DNA from: Calditrichia bacterium
Lineage (GTDB): Bacteria; Calditrichota; Calditrichia; Calditrichales; Calditrichaceae
DNA: 17,386 bases
NCBI GenBank assembly: GCA_027039465.1
Contig: JALWEA010000061.1
Location: forward strand, 1-17,386
Direction of reading: 5' to 3'
Position 1 is the first letter of the stretch, and every line of letters starts with the position of its first letter. The notes beneath the pieces are model-generated. The model was given only the letters and a program-made list of their open reading frames with translations. It was not told the origin of the DNA and did no database searches. The position numbers were made by a program, and so were the translations under genes. Shown here in pieces: positions 1 through 8,700 of this stretch.

Positions 1-744
1 GTTCCTACCTTAATTTATCTGGCAAATTTGTATTTGGAAGCCGAGCGTCCCAAAGAGGCCGCCGAATATGCTCAAAAAGTGCTGCAAATTGACCGGGAAA
101 ATCAATTGGCGCGGAAAATTCTTGAAATCACCGGTAAAAGCGAAGAACAAACATCCGATCAACCGACCGGACAAAAACAGGACAAAGTTCATTTGACGGA
201 CGGCATGCAGGCTTTGCAAAAAGGGAATGCCGAGCAGGCAATCGCTTGCTTTCAGGATAAGCTAAAGGATAATCCGCAGGATATTGAGGCCCTGTACGGC
301 ACGGCATTGGCTTTGGAGATGTTGGAAAAAACCGATGAAGCCAAAAAGGTTCTGCAGCAGATTCTTGAAATCGAAATGAATTTTGCTCCGGCCTGGAATG
401 ATTTGGCGCGCATTTATTATCAGAAAGGCAAAAAAGAAAAAGCAGTGGATTTGTTTAAGAAATCTTTGGATATCGATGAAAATCAAATAACGGTGCGAAA
501 TCAATTATGCGAGGTTCTGTTGGATTTACAGCGCTGTGATGAAGCGGTGGCCTTGCTGAAAGAAACCCGGCAAAAATTCCCGCAAGATTTACCCACGCTC
601 GTTCACCTGGCGCGCATAATGCAAAAAACAGGTCATGAGGATGAAGCACGACAATTATGGGGTGAAGCGTTGGAAGTGGATCCGGAGAATGAAGCGGCCC
701 GCGAAGCGCTGGAGGCTTTGTTGGTGCCGGAAGCACAGGACTAA
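1..744 (+). CDS. TPR repeat protein, C-terminal part (5' end outside window)
   Basis: The reading frame is open from base 1 to the TAA at 742-744, so only the last 247 codons are visible and the true start lies upstream. An internal TTG at 28 could be mistaken for a start, but coding continues before it. The visible protein is almost entirely helical 34-residue TPR-like repeats, with recurring patterns such as A-x-x-x-G/K-x-x-E-A-x-x-x-[FL] and Asp/Glu-Pro ends ('IDREN', 'VDPEN'). A short polar linker of Gln, Thr, Asp and Lys lies at about residues 50-65. TPR arrays are protein-binding scaffolds; no enzyme domain, signal peptide or membrane segment is visible in this part. The next gene, a glycosyltransferase that also ends in TPRs, begins 12 nt downstream behind a good ribosome site (AGGAG, 745-749), so the two are probably co-transcribed. 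The specific function is unknown. Confidence 0.85.
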   Translation, partial: VPTLIYLANLYLEAERPKEAAEYAQKVLQIDRENQLARKILEITGKSEEQTSDQPTGQKQDKVHLTDGMQALQKGNAEQAIACFQDKLKDNPQDIEALYGTALALEMLEKTDEAKKVLQQILEIEMNFAPAWNDLARIYYQKGKKEKAVDLFKKSLDIDENQITVRNQLCEVLLDLQRCDEAVALLKETRQKFPQDLPTLVHLARIMQKTGHEDEARQLWGEALEVDPENEAAREALEALLVPEAQD

Positions 745-756
745 AGGAGACAGAAC

Positions 757-2133
757 ATGCCTGCCCAAAAACTTTCGGTTTGCATGATTGTTAAAAATGA
801 AGAAGCCTTTATTGCGGATTGCCTGAAAAGCGTACAGCCGGTGGCAGATCAAATCGTGGTTGTGGATACGGGTTCAACGGACAAAACCATTGAAATCGCC
901 AAACAATACGGAGCGGAAGTCCATTCTTTTAAATGGGGCAACGACTTTGCAGCCGCACGCAATGCTTCCATTAAATATGCCAAAGGAAATTGGATTCTGT
1001 GGATTGATGCCGACGAGCGTTTATTGCCCGAATCGGTGCCGGAGCTTAAACGTTTGTTAAAACCGGAGCGCAAGCCGGTGGCTTATTCGGTAAACATCAA
1101 AAATGTTATGGCGGACGGGAAGAACTTCAAGATTTCCACGGGGCATCGTTTGTTTAACAATTTTAAAGGCATCCGTTTTAAAGGCCGGGTGCACGAGCAG
1201 ATAATTTACAGTGTCGCGCAAAACAACGGGGAGGAGCGACATTCCAACATCGTTTTGTACCATTTGGGTTACGGTTTGTCCCGTGAAAAACAAAAAGAAA
1301 AAGACGAACGGAACCGGAAATTGTTGTTAAAAATGGTAAAAGAAGAACCCAATAATGCTTACGCTCATTTTACGCTCGGCCAGAATTACCTGCTTGGCAA
1401 CCAACCCGAAAAAGCCTTGCCGCACTATTTGCAAGCGTTGAAACTAAAGGGCTTGAATCGGGAATTGCGTATTAATGTTTTGAATACCACGGCGGAGACG
1501 TATTTGAAACTAGGCGATTTGCAGGCTGCGGATAATTATGCCCGTCAATCTTTGCGTCAGGCCCCTAAGCAGGTTTCGGCTTATTACTTGATGTATCGCA
1601 TTGCCGAAAGAGACGGTCGATTGGAAGAAGCAACGGATTGGCTGAAAAAACTGTTGGAAATCAATCGCCAAAGCGAAACCATGCAGCGCCAAATTGCCAC
1701 GGACATTCAATTAAATGAAACGGATATTGCGGTAACCTTGGCCGATTTGTCACTTAAAATCGGCAAAGCCGACGAAGGCATGGCGGTTTTGCGGCAAGCA
1801 TGGGAAAATGACCGTGACAATGAAATGCTATTCAAGCGTTTGCTGAATGCGCTTTTAACACAAAATAAGTGGCAAGAAGCGCTGCAATTGTTAAATGAAC
1901 GTTCCGTAGAAAACGATCCGGATTTGCTGGATTTGAAAGGTATCGTTCAAATAAAACAACAAAATTTTTTGGAAGCCATCCGAACCTATACCCGCCTTTT
2001 GCAATTGCAACCGGATAATTTGGCAACGGTTAAGCGCTTGGCCGGATTGTTTTTGAAAATCGGCGAAAAAGAAAAAGCCGATCAGCTAATGCGGATGATG
2101 ACGGAAATTAGTGCTTTGCGGACGACGGCGTGA
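757..2133 (+). CDS. Family 2 glycosyltransferase with C-terminal TPR domain
   Basis: The 458-residue protein begins at an ATG 7 nt after AGGAG. Residues 6-100 are a typical GT-A fold start: 'LSVCMIVKNEE' (6-16), the nucleotide-binding 'VVDTGSTD' (35-42), 'NDFAAARN' (62-69) and a DxD-type metal/nucleotide-sugar motif 'DAD' at 84-86. A later 'GRVHE' (143-147) matches the conserved G-x-V-H-E segment of SunS-like and related TPR-containing GT2 enzymes. From about residue 190 to the end the protein is TPR-like helical repeats. The family transfers a sugar from a nucleotide-sugar donor to a peptide, protein or glycan. There is no signal peptide or membrane segment, so it should act in the cytoplasm, perhaps using the TPRs to hold its acceptor. 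Donor and acceptor cannot be told from sequence. It sits just downstream of another TPR gene; a link to the secretion genes further on is not shown. Confidence 0.9.
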   Translation: MPAQKLSVCMIVKNEEAFIADCLKSVQPVADQIVVVDTGSTDKTIEIAKQYGAEVHSFKWGNDFAAARNASIKYAKGNWILWIDADERLLPESVPELKRLLKPERKPVAYSVNIKNVMADGKNFKISTGHRLFNNFKGIRFKGRVHEQIIYSVAQNNGEERHSNIVLYHLGYGLSREKQKEKDERNRKLLLKMVKEEPNNAYAHFTLGQNYLLGNQPEKALPHYLQALKLKGLNRELRINVLNTTAETYLKLGDLQAADNYARQSLRQAPKQVSAYYLMYRIAERDGRLEEATDWLKKLLEINRQSETMQRQIATDIQLNETDIAVTLADLSLKIGKADEGMAVLRQAWENDRDNEMLFKRLLNALLTQNKWQEALQLLNERSVENDPDLLDLKGIVQIKQQNFLEAIRTYTRLLQLQPDNLATVKRLAGLFLKIGEKEKADQLMRMMTEISALRTTA

Positions 2134-2160
2134 AGCGGAAAAGGCAGCGGGGGAAATAGG

Positions 2161-2250
2161 TGAATGGTTGATTGGTTGAATGGGGAAAATCGTTATTCGT
2201 GTATTCGTTATCCGTAAATCGGAAATCATTGTTCGCGCAGCCGTTGGCGC
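2161..2250 (+). repeat. Degenerate dispersed repeat, 'TATTCGT' family, copy A
   Basis: This stretch follows the end of the glycosyltransferase gene and resembles 17062-17155, which follows the last gene of the window. Aligned by eye without gaps, 2182-2247 and 17084-17149 match at 52 of 66 positions. Both start with a 'TGAATGGTT' type segment, carry two to three 'TATTCGT' or 'TATCCGT' units, then 'AATCATTGTT'. A shorter relative is at 9047-9072 after sprA. No protein is implied; function unknown. Confidence 0.6.
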
Positions 2251-2344
2251 GTCCGTCCCTCGATACGCCAGAGTAATTAGCTGAGAAGAATACCTGAATA
2301 ACGTTTCTTATTCCTGCAATACTTAACATCTTAATTTTTTCAAA

Positions 2345-2421
2345 AATCCGTGTAATCCGTAAAATCCGTGTCCTTACATTTTAGAACACAGATGATATGG
2401 ATTTGACGGATAAAACGGAGT
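2345..2421. repeat. Imperfect inverted repeat built of AATCCGT units
   Basis: The left arm has three copies of AATCCGT with a 9-nt period (2345-2351, 2354-2360, 2363-2369), ending in 'GTGTCC'. The right arm (about 2384-2421) reads as a diverged reverse complement ('AACACAG', 'GGATTTGACGGAT', 'AACGGAG'). Similar 'ATCCGTGTAATCCGT' sequences are familiar as dispersed intergenic elements in several FCB-group genomes (from memory, not searched). It could fold into a long imperfect hairpin. Role unknown. Confidence 0.6.
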
Positions 2422-2603
2422 AAGATATTAAAAATCATATTATTTTTCTTTCGACTTTGATCTAAAATTTAAAATAAAATACTTGTGGCAATTTTTTTTT
2501 TTTCGTCATAATCTTCGGGAACTAATTTTGCTTAATTCGGTTAATTTTGATACCGGTCATTGGCGAAAGAAAAGATGCTACTAAATTTATGTCTTGATTT
2601 AGA

Positions 2604-2615
2604 TTTGAATTCAAA
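2604..2615. promoter_or_regulatory. Perfect 12-bp palindrome in the sprA leader
   Basis: TTTGAATTCAAA is its own reverse complement and lies 115 nt before the sprA start. A half-like 'AATTCAAA' follows at 2630-2637. An overlapping TAGATTTG (2600-2607) fits the TAnnTTTG form of the Bacteroidetes -7 element, but no matching upstream TTTG was found at the usual spacing. It could be an operator or chance in AT-rich DNA. Confidence 0.25.
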
Positions 2616-2652
2616 ATAATATCCTATTAAATTCAAAGTTTTACATTATTTA

Positions 2653-2712
2653 ATGGAGGGGGTCTTTTTAGAACTATTTGTTACGGTTTTTATTAAAGAA
2701 AAGTTAAATTGA
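2653..2712 (+). other. Possible 19-codon upstream ORF before sprA
   Basis: An ATG at 2653 opens 19 codons ending at TGA 2710-2712, in the same frame as sprA, whose TTG follows 18 nt later. The peptide is hydrophobic with a basic tail (starts MEGVFLELF, ends KEKLN). No clear ribosome site precedes it; the GGAGGGGG run lies just inside the ORF. It may be chance, a leader peptide, or only the place where the sprA frame closes upstream. It is listed because it bears on the choice of the sprA start. Confidence 0.15.
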
Positions 2713-2730
2713 ACAAGCTGTACAGGTAAT

Positions 2731-5700
2731 TTGAAAACGCATTTTTTTCGTTTAAAAGGACTTCCTCGAAGGAAGCTTTTTAGCTTCATTACGTTCATTT
2801 TATTTATCCCGATGATTTTAATGGCACAAATCGGGATTCATGTGCCCCCGCCGCCACACACGGTACGTTTGTTCGAGCCCAAGTTCTACGGTCTTGAAAA
2901 AATTCCTTACGATTCCACACTGTTTAATATTAAACCGCTTTCCTACCATCGTCTCGTTACCATGGATTCGACCAATACATACATTTCGTTTCGGGAAGTC
3001 ATTGGTAAAGAAGATGTGTTGTTGCCTGCGGTTGTTGACTTAAACACTTACGTAAAAATGCGTGAGCAATTCGATCTGCGCGAATTGTGGAAACAGGCCG
3101 TGGTCAGCCGGTTCGGCCAACAAACGGAAAGCGGATTCGGCGCTATTAAACTAGACATTCCGCTCCATATTAAAAGCAAAACCTTTACCCGTATCTTCGG
3201 TTCGGATCGCATCGGATTAAAGGTAACCGGAAACATTTCATTCGACTTATCAGGCCGCAGTGAAAAGCGTTCGGGTTCGGCGGTGACGGCCCTGGAAAGT
3301 CAAAATACCTTCAGCCCGCGTTTTAAGCAAACCCAGCAATTTACGGTGGAAGGGAAAATCGGCGATAAAGTAACGGTTTCGGTAGAGCAGAACAGTGAAG
3401 CCACCGTCGATATCGAGAACACGTTAAAATTACGCTATGACGGCGATGAAGACGAAATCGTGCAGAGCATTGAAGCCGGAAATATTTCGCTTTCGTTACC
3501 GGCTACCAAATACGTTATTTTCGGCGGATCGAACAAGGGCTTGTTCGGATTGAAATCCAACATGCAAATCGGTAATTTGCACATTACCACCATTGCCTCG
3601 CTGGAAAAAGGACAGCAACAGGAACTTTCGCTGAGCGGCGGTTCGTCTTCTTCAACAACCACGGTGCGTGATTATGAATTCATCAAAAATCGATATTTCT
3701 TTGCCGATTCCGTCTATCGCGCTCACTTTGAAGAAGGATTGAAAGAAAACGATCCGCAAACCTTTCAATTTGTGGCAGGAACGGAAATTTTACAATTGGA
3801 AGTCTGGATTTCATCCAGCTATTCGGATCCGGAAGCCCGTCGCGGAGTGGCGGACGTGGATCCGACCAAATATTTGGATGCCAATTTCAAGTACAAAGAT
3901 ATCGATTTGGATAAAGTGCAGGCTGTGCCCGGCAAAGTGGAAACGGGTTATTTCAAACGTTTGGAATACGGGAAGGATTATTTTTACGATAAGTATCGCG
4001 GCTTTTTTTGGTTGAATCAAACCGTGGACAATAATAAAATTTTGGCAATCGCTTATGCAACCGCCAATTCATTTTCGGATCCTAATGTTCCGACAATCGG
4101 GACATTAAGTGAAGCGTTGGCGGACACGGGTAAAACGGTTATTTTGAAGCTGATCAAACCGCGTCAGAATCAACCCTCGTACACCAGCACCTGGCCGTTG
4201 ATGATGCGCAATGTTTATTTCTTGGGCGGTACGAACATTCAGCAAGACGGCTTCGATATTCGTATTGAAAACAACGTAAACGGTACTCACCAAATTTATC
4301 CCGCAGGTAGTGATCGCACGTATTTGAATTTGCTGGACTTGGACTTATTGGATGAAAACGGCAATTTGGTCGATGGCGGCGATGAAAAGGTCGATAAGAA
4401 TCCGTACATCATCGATTATAAAAACGGGATTTTGATTTTTCCCTGTCTGCAGCCTTTTAATCCCGAGAAAGGTAGCCGTTTTGACGGTCGCTTGCCCAAG
4501 CAGGATTTGGTTGATATCTACAATTTAAACAATTCCAACAGTACCGATTTTGTCAAGCGTAGTAAATTCGACATTATCGTAACTTCCAAAAGTACCAAAT
4601 CCACTTTTGATTTGGGCTTTTATGTCTTGGAAGGCAGCGATGTGGTGACATTGGGCGGGCAGACATTGGTGCGCGACAAAGATTACATGATCGACTATTT
4701 TACCGGTCAGTTAACTTTGCTTTCTCCCGAAGCCAAACGGAGTAGCGCCAATATTCAAATTAAGTACGAGCGCGCCAATTTATTCCAACTTAACAAAAAG
4801 ACGATTTTCGGAACCCGCATGGAGTACCGCTTTTGGGATAAATCGTTTATCGGATTTACGGCATTGTACATGAATAAAAGCACCCTTGACGAACGCGTGC
4901 GCGTGGGGCAGGAGCCGTTCCGCAATTTTGTCTGGGATTTCAATACGGCCCTGCAATTTAAACCGCGGTTCATTACGCGCCTGTTGGACAAACTGCCTAT
5001 CGTGGAAACCAATGCCGAGTCAAGAATCGATATCGAGGGCGAGTTTGCGCAGGTACTTCCTAATCCCAACACTTTGAACAATACTAAAACACACGATAAA
5101 GACGGTGTGGCTTATGTGGATGATTTTGAAGCCAGCAAGCGAACGACGACCCTGGGCATTCGTTACCGAACCTGGTCTATGGCAAGTGTACCTGCTATTA
5201 TTCCAAAATTAGGTAATCATGTTTTTAATGAAAAAAATAGAACAGAATATTTGAAAATAGATCGTGCACGGGCACACATTGTTTGGTTCAATCCATATAG
5301 ACAGGTGCCGATCAAAGACATTTGGCCCAATCGCGATGTAAACGCTCAAACCGGACAGACCACCGATGTTTTGGGTATTGATCTCTGGCGCGACAAAGGC
5401 ACGGATCCGGACAGCGCCTGGGCGGGCATCATGCGCTCAACGGCTTCCTTTGCCAATCAGGAAAAGACCAAGTACATCGAAATGTGGGTTTTGGGAAATC
5501 AGGGAACCGTAAATATCGACATCGGACAGATTTCGGAAGACTGGTATGTGCGCGGTAAAAATTTTCAAGGTCATAGCAGTTTAGGCAATTTAAATACGGA
5601 AGATAAAAACAATAACGGTTTACTTGATCCTGGCGAGGATGTGGGCTTGGACGGCATTCCCGACGGACAACCGGGCGACGATCCCGACGATAACTGGCAC

Positions 5701-8700
5701 GACGTGCAACTTAATGCCTGGAACCGTTACGACGGTGTTCTTTACGACGGTATTAACGGAACCGAAGGCAACAGTAAAGCGCAGGGCGCGCATTACCCGG
5801 ATACGGAGGATTTGGACGGAGACGGTCAGCTTTCCACGATTAATGCCTATTTCGAATATACGTTTTCGTTGGACAGCATGGATGCGCATGCCCAGGATTG
5901 GCTGGTCGGTTCGACGCCCAAAGGTTGGCGTTTGTTTCGCATTCCTTTAAAAGAATTTACGCGCGTAATCGGCCATCCTGATACGACCTTTCAGCAAATC
6001 TTAAATGTCCGCTTGTGGTTCAGTGATATTCCGGAAGAGGAGCGTACACGTATTTTAATCGCCACCTTCGATTTTGTGGGCAATGAATGGGAAGAAACCG
6101 GCGTGGCCCAGGATGAAACCCATCGTAATTTTGTTAAGAATGATTCATTGTTTACTTTGGCGGTTTACAATACGGAAGAAAATGCCGAAGCGATTCCGGG
6201 CGGCCCGGAACCGTATAAGTCGCCGCCAGGCGTTACCGGTGTGCGCGACCGAATTACGCGGGCCATGTCCAAAGAGCAATCGTTGGTCATGCGGCTTTTC
6301 GGTTTTAAAGCGGGCCAAATTGCCGAAGCAAGGAAGCAATTGTATCAGGTTATCAGTTTGGTTAATTACCGAAAATTGCGCATGTTTGTTCACGGTGATC
6401 GATCCTTGCCTCTGGAGCCGCCGCAATACGATGAAAACGGGGTGCCCAATGCCGAACCGTCGCCCATTCGCTTCTACCTGCGCTTCGGATCGGATGATAA
6501 AAACTATTATGAATACGGAGAAGATGTTTACGCCGGTTGGAACAAAGCAAACAATGTGGAAATCGATTTGGACGACATGGCGGCTATCAAAGATGACCCG
6601 TCTTTGAATATCGGCACGACCGACAGCCTTGTGTATTTAAAATGGCTTTCCAAACCACAGGCTTATTACAAAGCCGTGGGTAAGCCCAGCCTAAATACAA
6701 TCCGCTATTTTGTTATCGGCATTAAGCATCGGGGAGATGAAACCGGACGCAGCTCCGATGATTTTACGGGAGAAATTTGGCTGGACGAATTGCGTCTCTC
6801 CGGCGTCCGCAAGGTCAAAGCAACGGCCATGCGTCTTTCCACCCGGATGAAATTTGCGGATGTGGCCAATTTTAGCGCGCAGTGGGAAAGTAAGGATGCG
6901 GATTTCCATAATGTGGGTAAGCAGTTCGGTTCGGGTAATACGGAAGAAAGGCAGAGCTATTCGGGCAAATTGTATTTGGATAAGTTTTTACCGGCTGCAT
7001 TGGACATTTCCATTCCCATCGATGCTCGGGCGTCTTTTTCGCGCAGTATTCCCAAATACAAAACAAACAGCGATCAGTTAACCCATTATCAAAACGATAC
7101 CTTCGAACGCAAATTGCGTTCATTATTCGGGCTGCGCAAAGTAACGCCGGATATTGCCGTTATGACCAATAAGAGCGAAGTGTACGGCATCGGAACGACG
7201 ATAAAAAAACGATCCAAATCAAAATTCTGGCTGCTGCGTTACACGTTGGACGGCATGACATTCGACTTCGATTATTCAAAGAAGAAGAGCAGTAATTGGG
7301 AGACGGCTTTTAACAAATCGGAATTGTACAAAGAGACCTTTTCCTATCAAATTCCGTTTGGCCGCAATAACTATGTGGAGCCGTTTAAATTTTTACGAAA
7401 AGTCCCGATTCTTAACAAACTGAGTACGCAAAAAATCTATTACACACCCAGCCAGGCTAGTTTTAACCTGAGCATTTCCGATAACAAATCGGCTTTGTTG
7501 CGGCGCAATAGTCCCAAACTGACTAGGAAATGGAATTTGCAATCGAGCCGGAGCGTGCGCACTAGTTACAAGCTGTTGAACAGTTTGGATTTTACGTTTA
7601 ACCGCAGCTACAATTCCGATGGTGACTTTGTGGGCTTGACGCACAAAAAGCTGTTGGAGAATATTTTTAAAAAAGGATATTTCGGCCTGGATACCGATAT
7701 TCGCCAGTCGTTTCAGGGAAATTTTAAACCCGATCTGTTTCGTTGGTTAAAACCGAGTTTCTCCTTCAACAGTAACTATTCGTACCAGTTGGCAAATTCG
7801 TACAAATACCGGAACACATCCAGTTCCAGTACCAAACGGATCGATATCTCATTTAGCCCCGGTGAATTTTTGAAAACCATTTACAATCCGAATAAACGGA
7901 AGCGTTCAACCTCATCCCGCTATCGCTCAAGGGGGCGTCGCCGTACTGTTCACAGAACTCCGGCGTCCAGGAAGCAGAAAACCAAGAAAGAGGAAAAGAA
8001 AAAATCTTTTTCATTTCCGAATCCGTTAATGTGGGTTTACAACACGTTGGCGAGTTGGAGCAATGTGCGCACTAGTATTTCGCGGGATGATCGTGTACAG
8101 AACCGCTATCTGGCGCGTAGCCCGAATTGGCGCTATCAATTCGGTTTTACCCGCAGCCCTGGTGTGCCGCAAGATTCGACACTGGATGTCAACTTAATCG
8201 GCCCGACCGAAAGTAAAACCATTAACATACGGACGCAAACCAGTTTCAGTATTGCCAATAAGGCCAGGGTCTCTCTTTCGCATAATTACCAAACGCAAAA
8301 AAGTAAGTCCGATTACGGGCGTTCCGGCTCCGGCAGTACTTCCAGTTCCTATTTCTTTCTCGGTGACGATCCCAAAGCAGGCTTTCACGGATTGGGATCT
8401 TTGTTCGCTTTCGTACCGGATTGGAATGTGCAAATCAGCGGGATTGAGAAAATGCTGATCTTTCCCAAGTTTGCCAAATCCATCAGCATTACCCACGGGC
8501 ACAGCAGTAAGTACACGGAGCAATCGCAGGTTAAACTGGACGGTAGCTTTTTGCCCACCAGCCAAACCTTTACCAGCGCCTGGCAGCCGCTGGTCGGTAT
8601 TAATATTTCCACCAAATGGGGTGTTACCGGTACGATTCGCATGACCAGCGCCACCAATTTTGCCTATTCGGCCAGCGGCGGTGCAACAAAGTCGGATAAC

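Larger units (their letters stand above)
2134..2730. other. Intergenic region between the glycosyltransferase gene and sprA
   Basis: About 600 bp with no credible gene. The first 290 bp contain degenerate repeat material: a copy of a post-gene repeat at 2161-2250 and an imperfect inverted repeat at 2345-2421. The rest (about 2430-2730) is very AT-rich and is presumably the sprA leader. It includes a run of twelve T at 2492-2503 and a perfect 12-bp palindrome at 2604-2615. No strong rho-independent terminator for the glycosyltransferase gene was recognised. Confidence 0.7.

Noticed and set aside
28..30. TTG at 28 as the start of the first TPR gene
   Set aside because: The frame is open to base 1 and already codes for TPR-like helix, so the gene simply begins outside the window.
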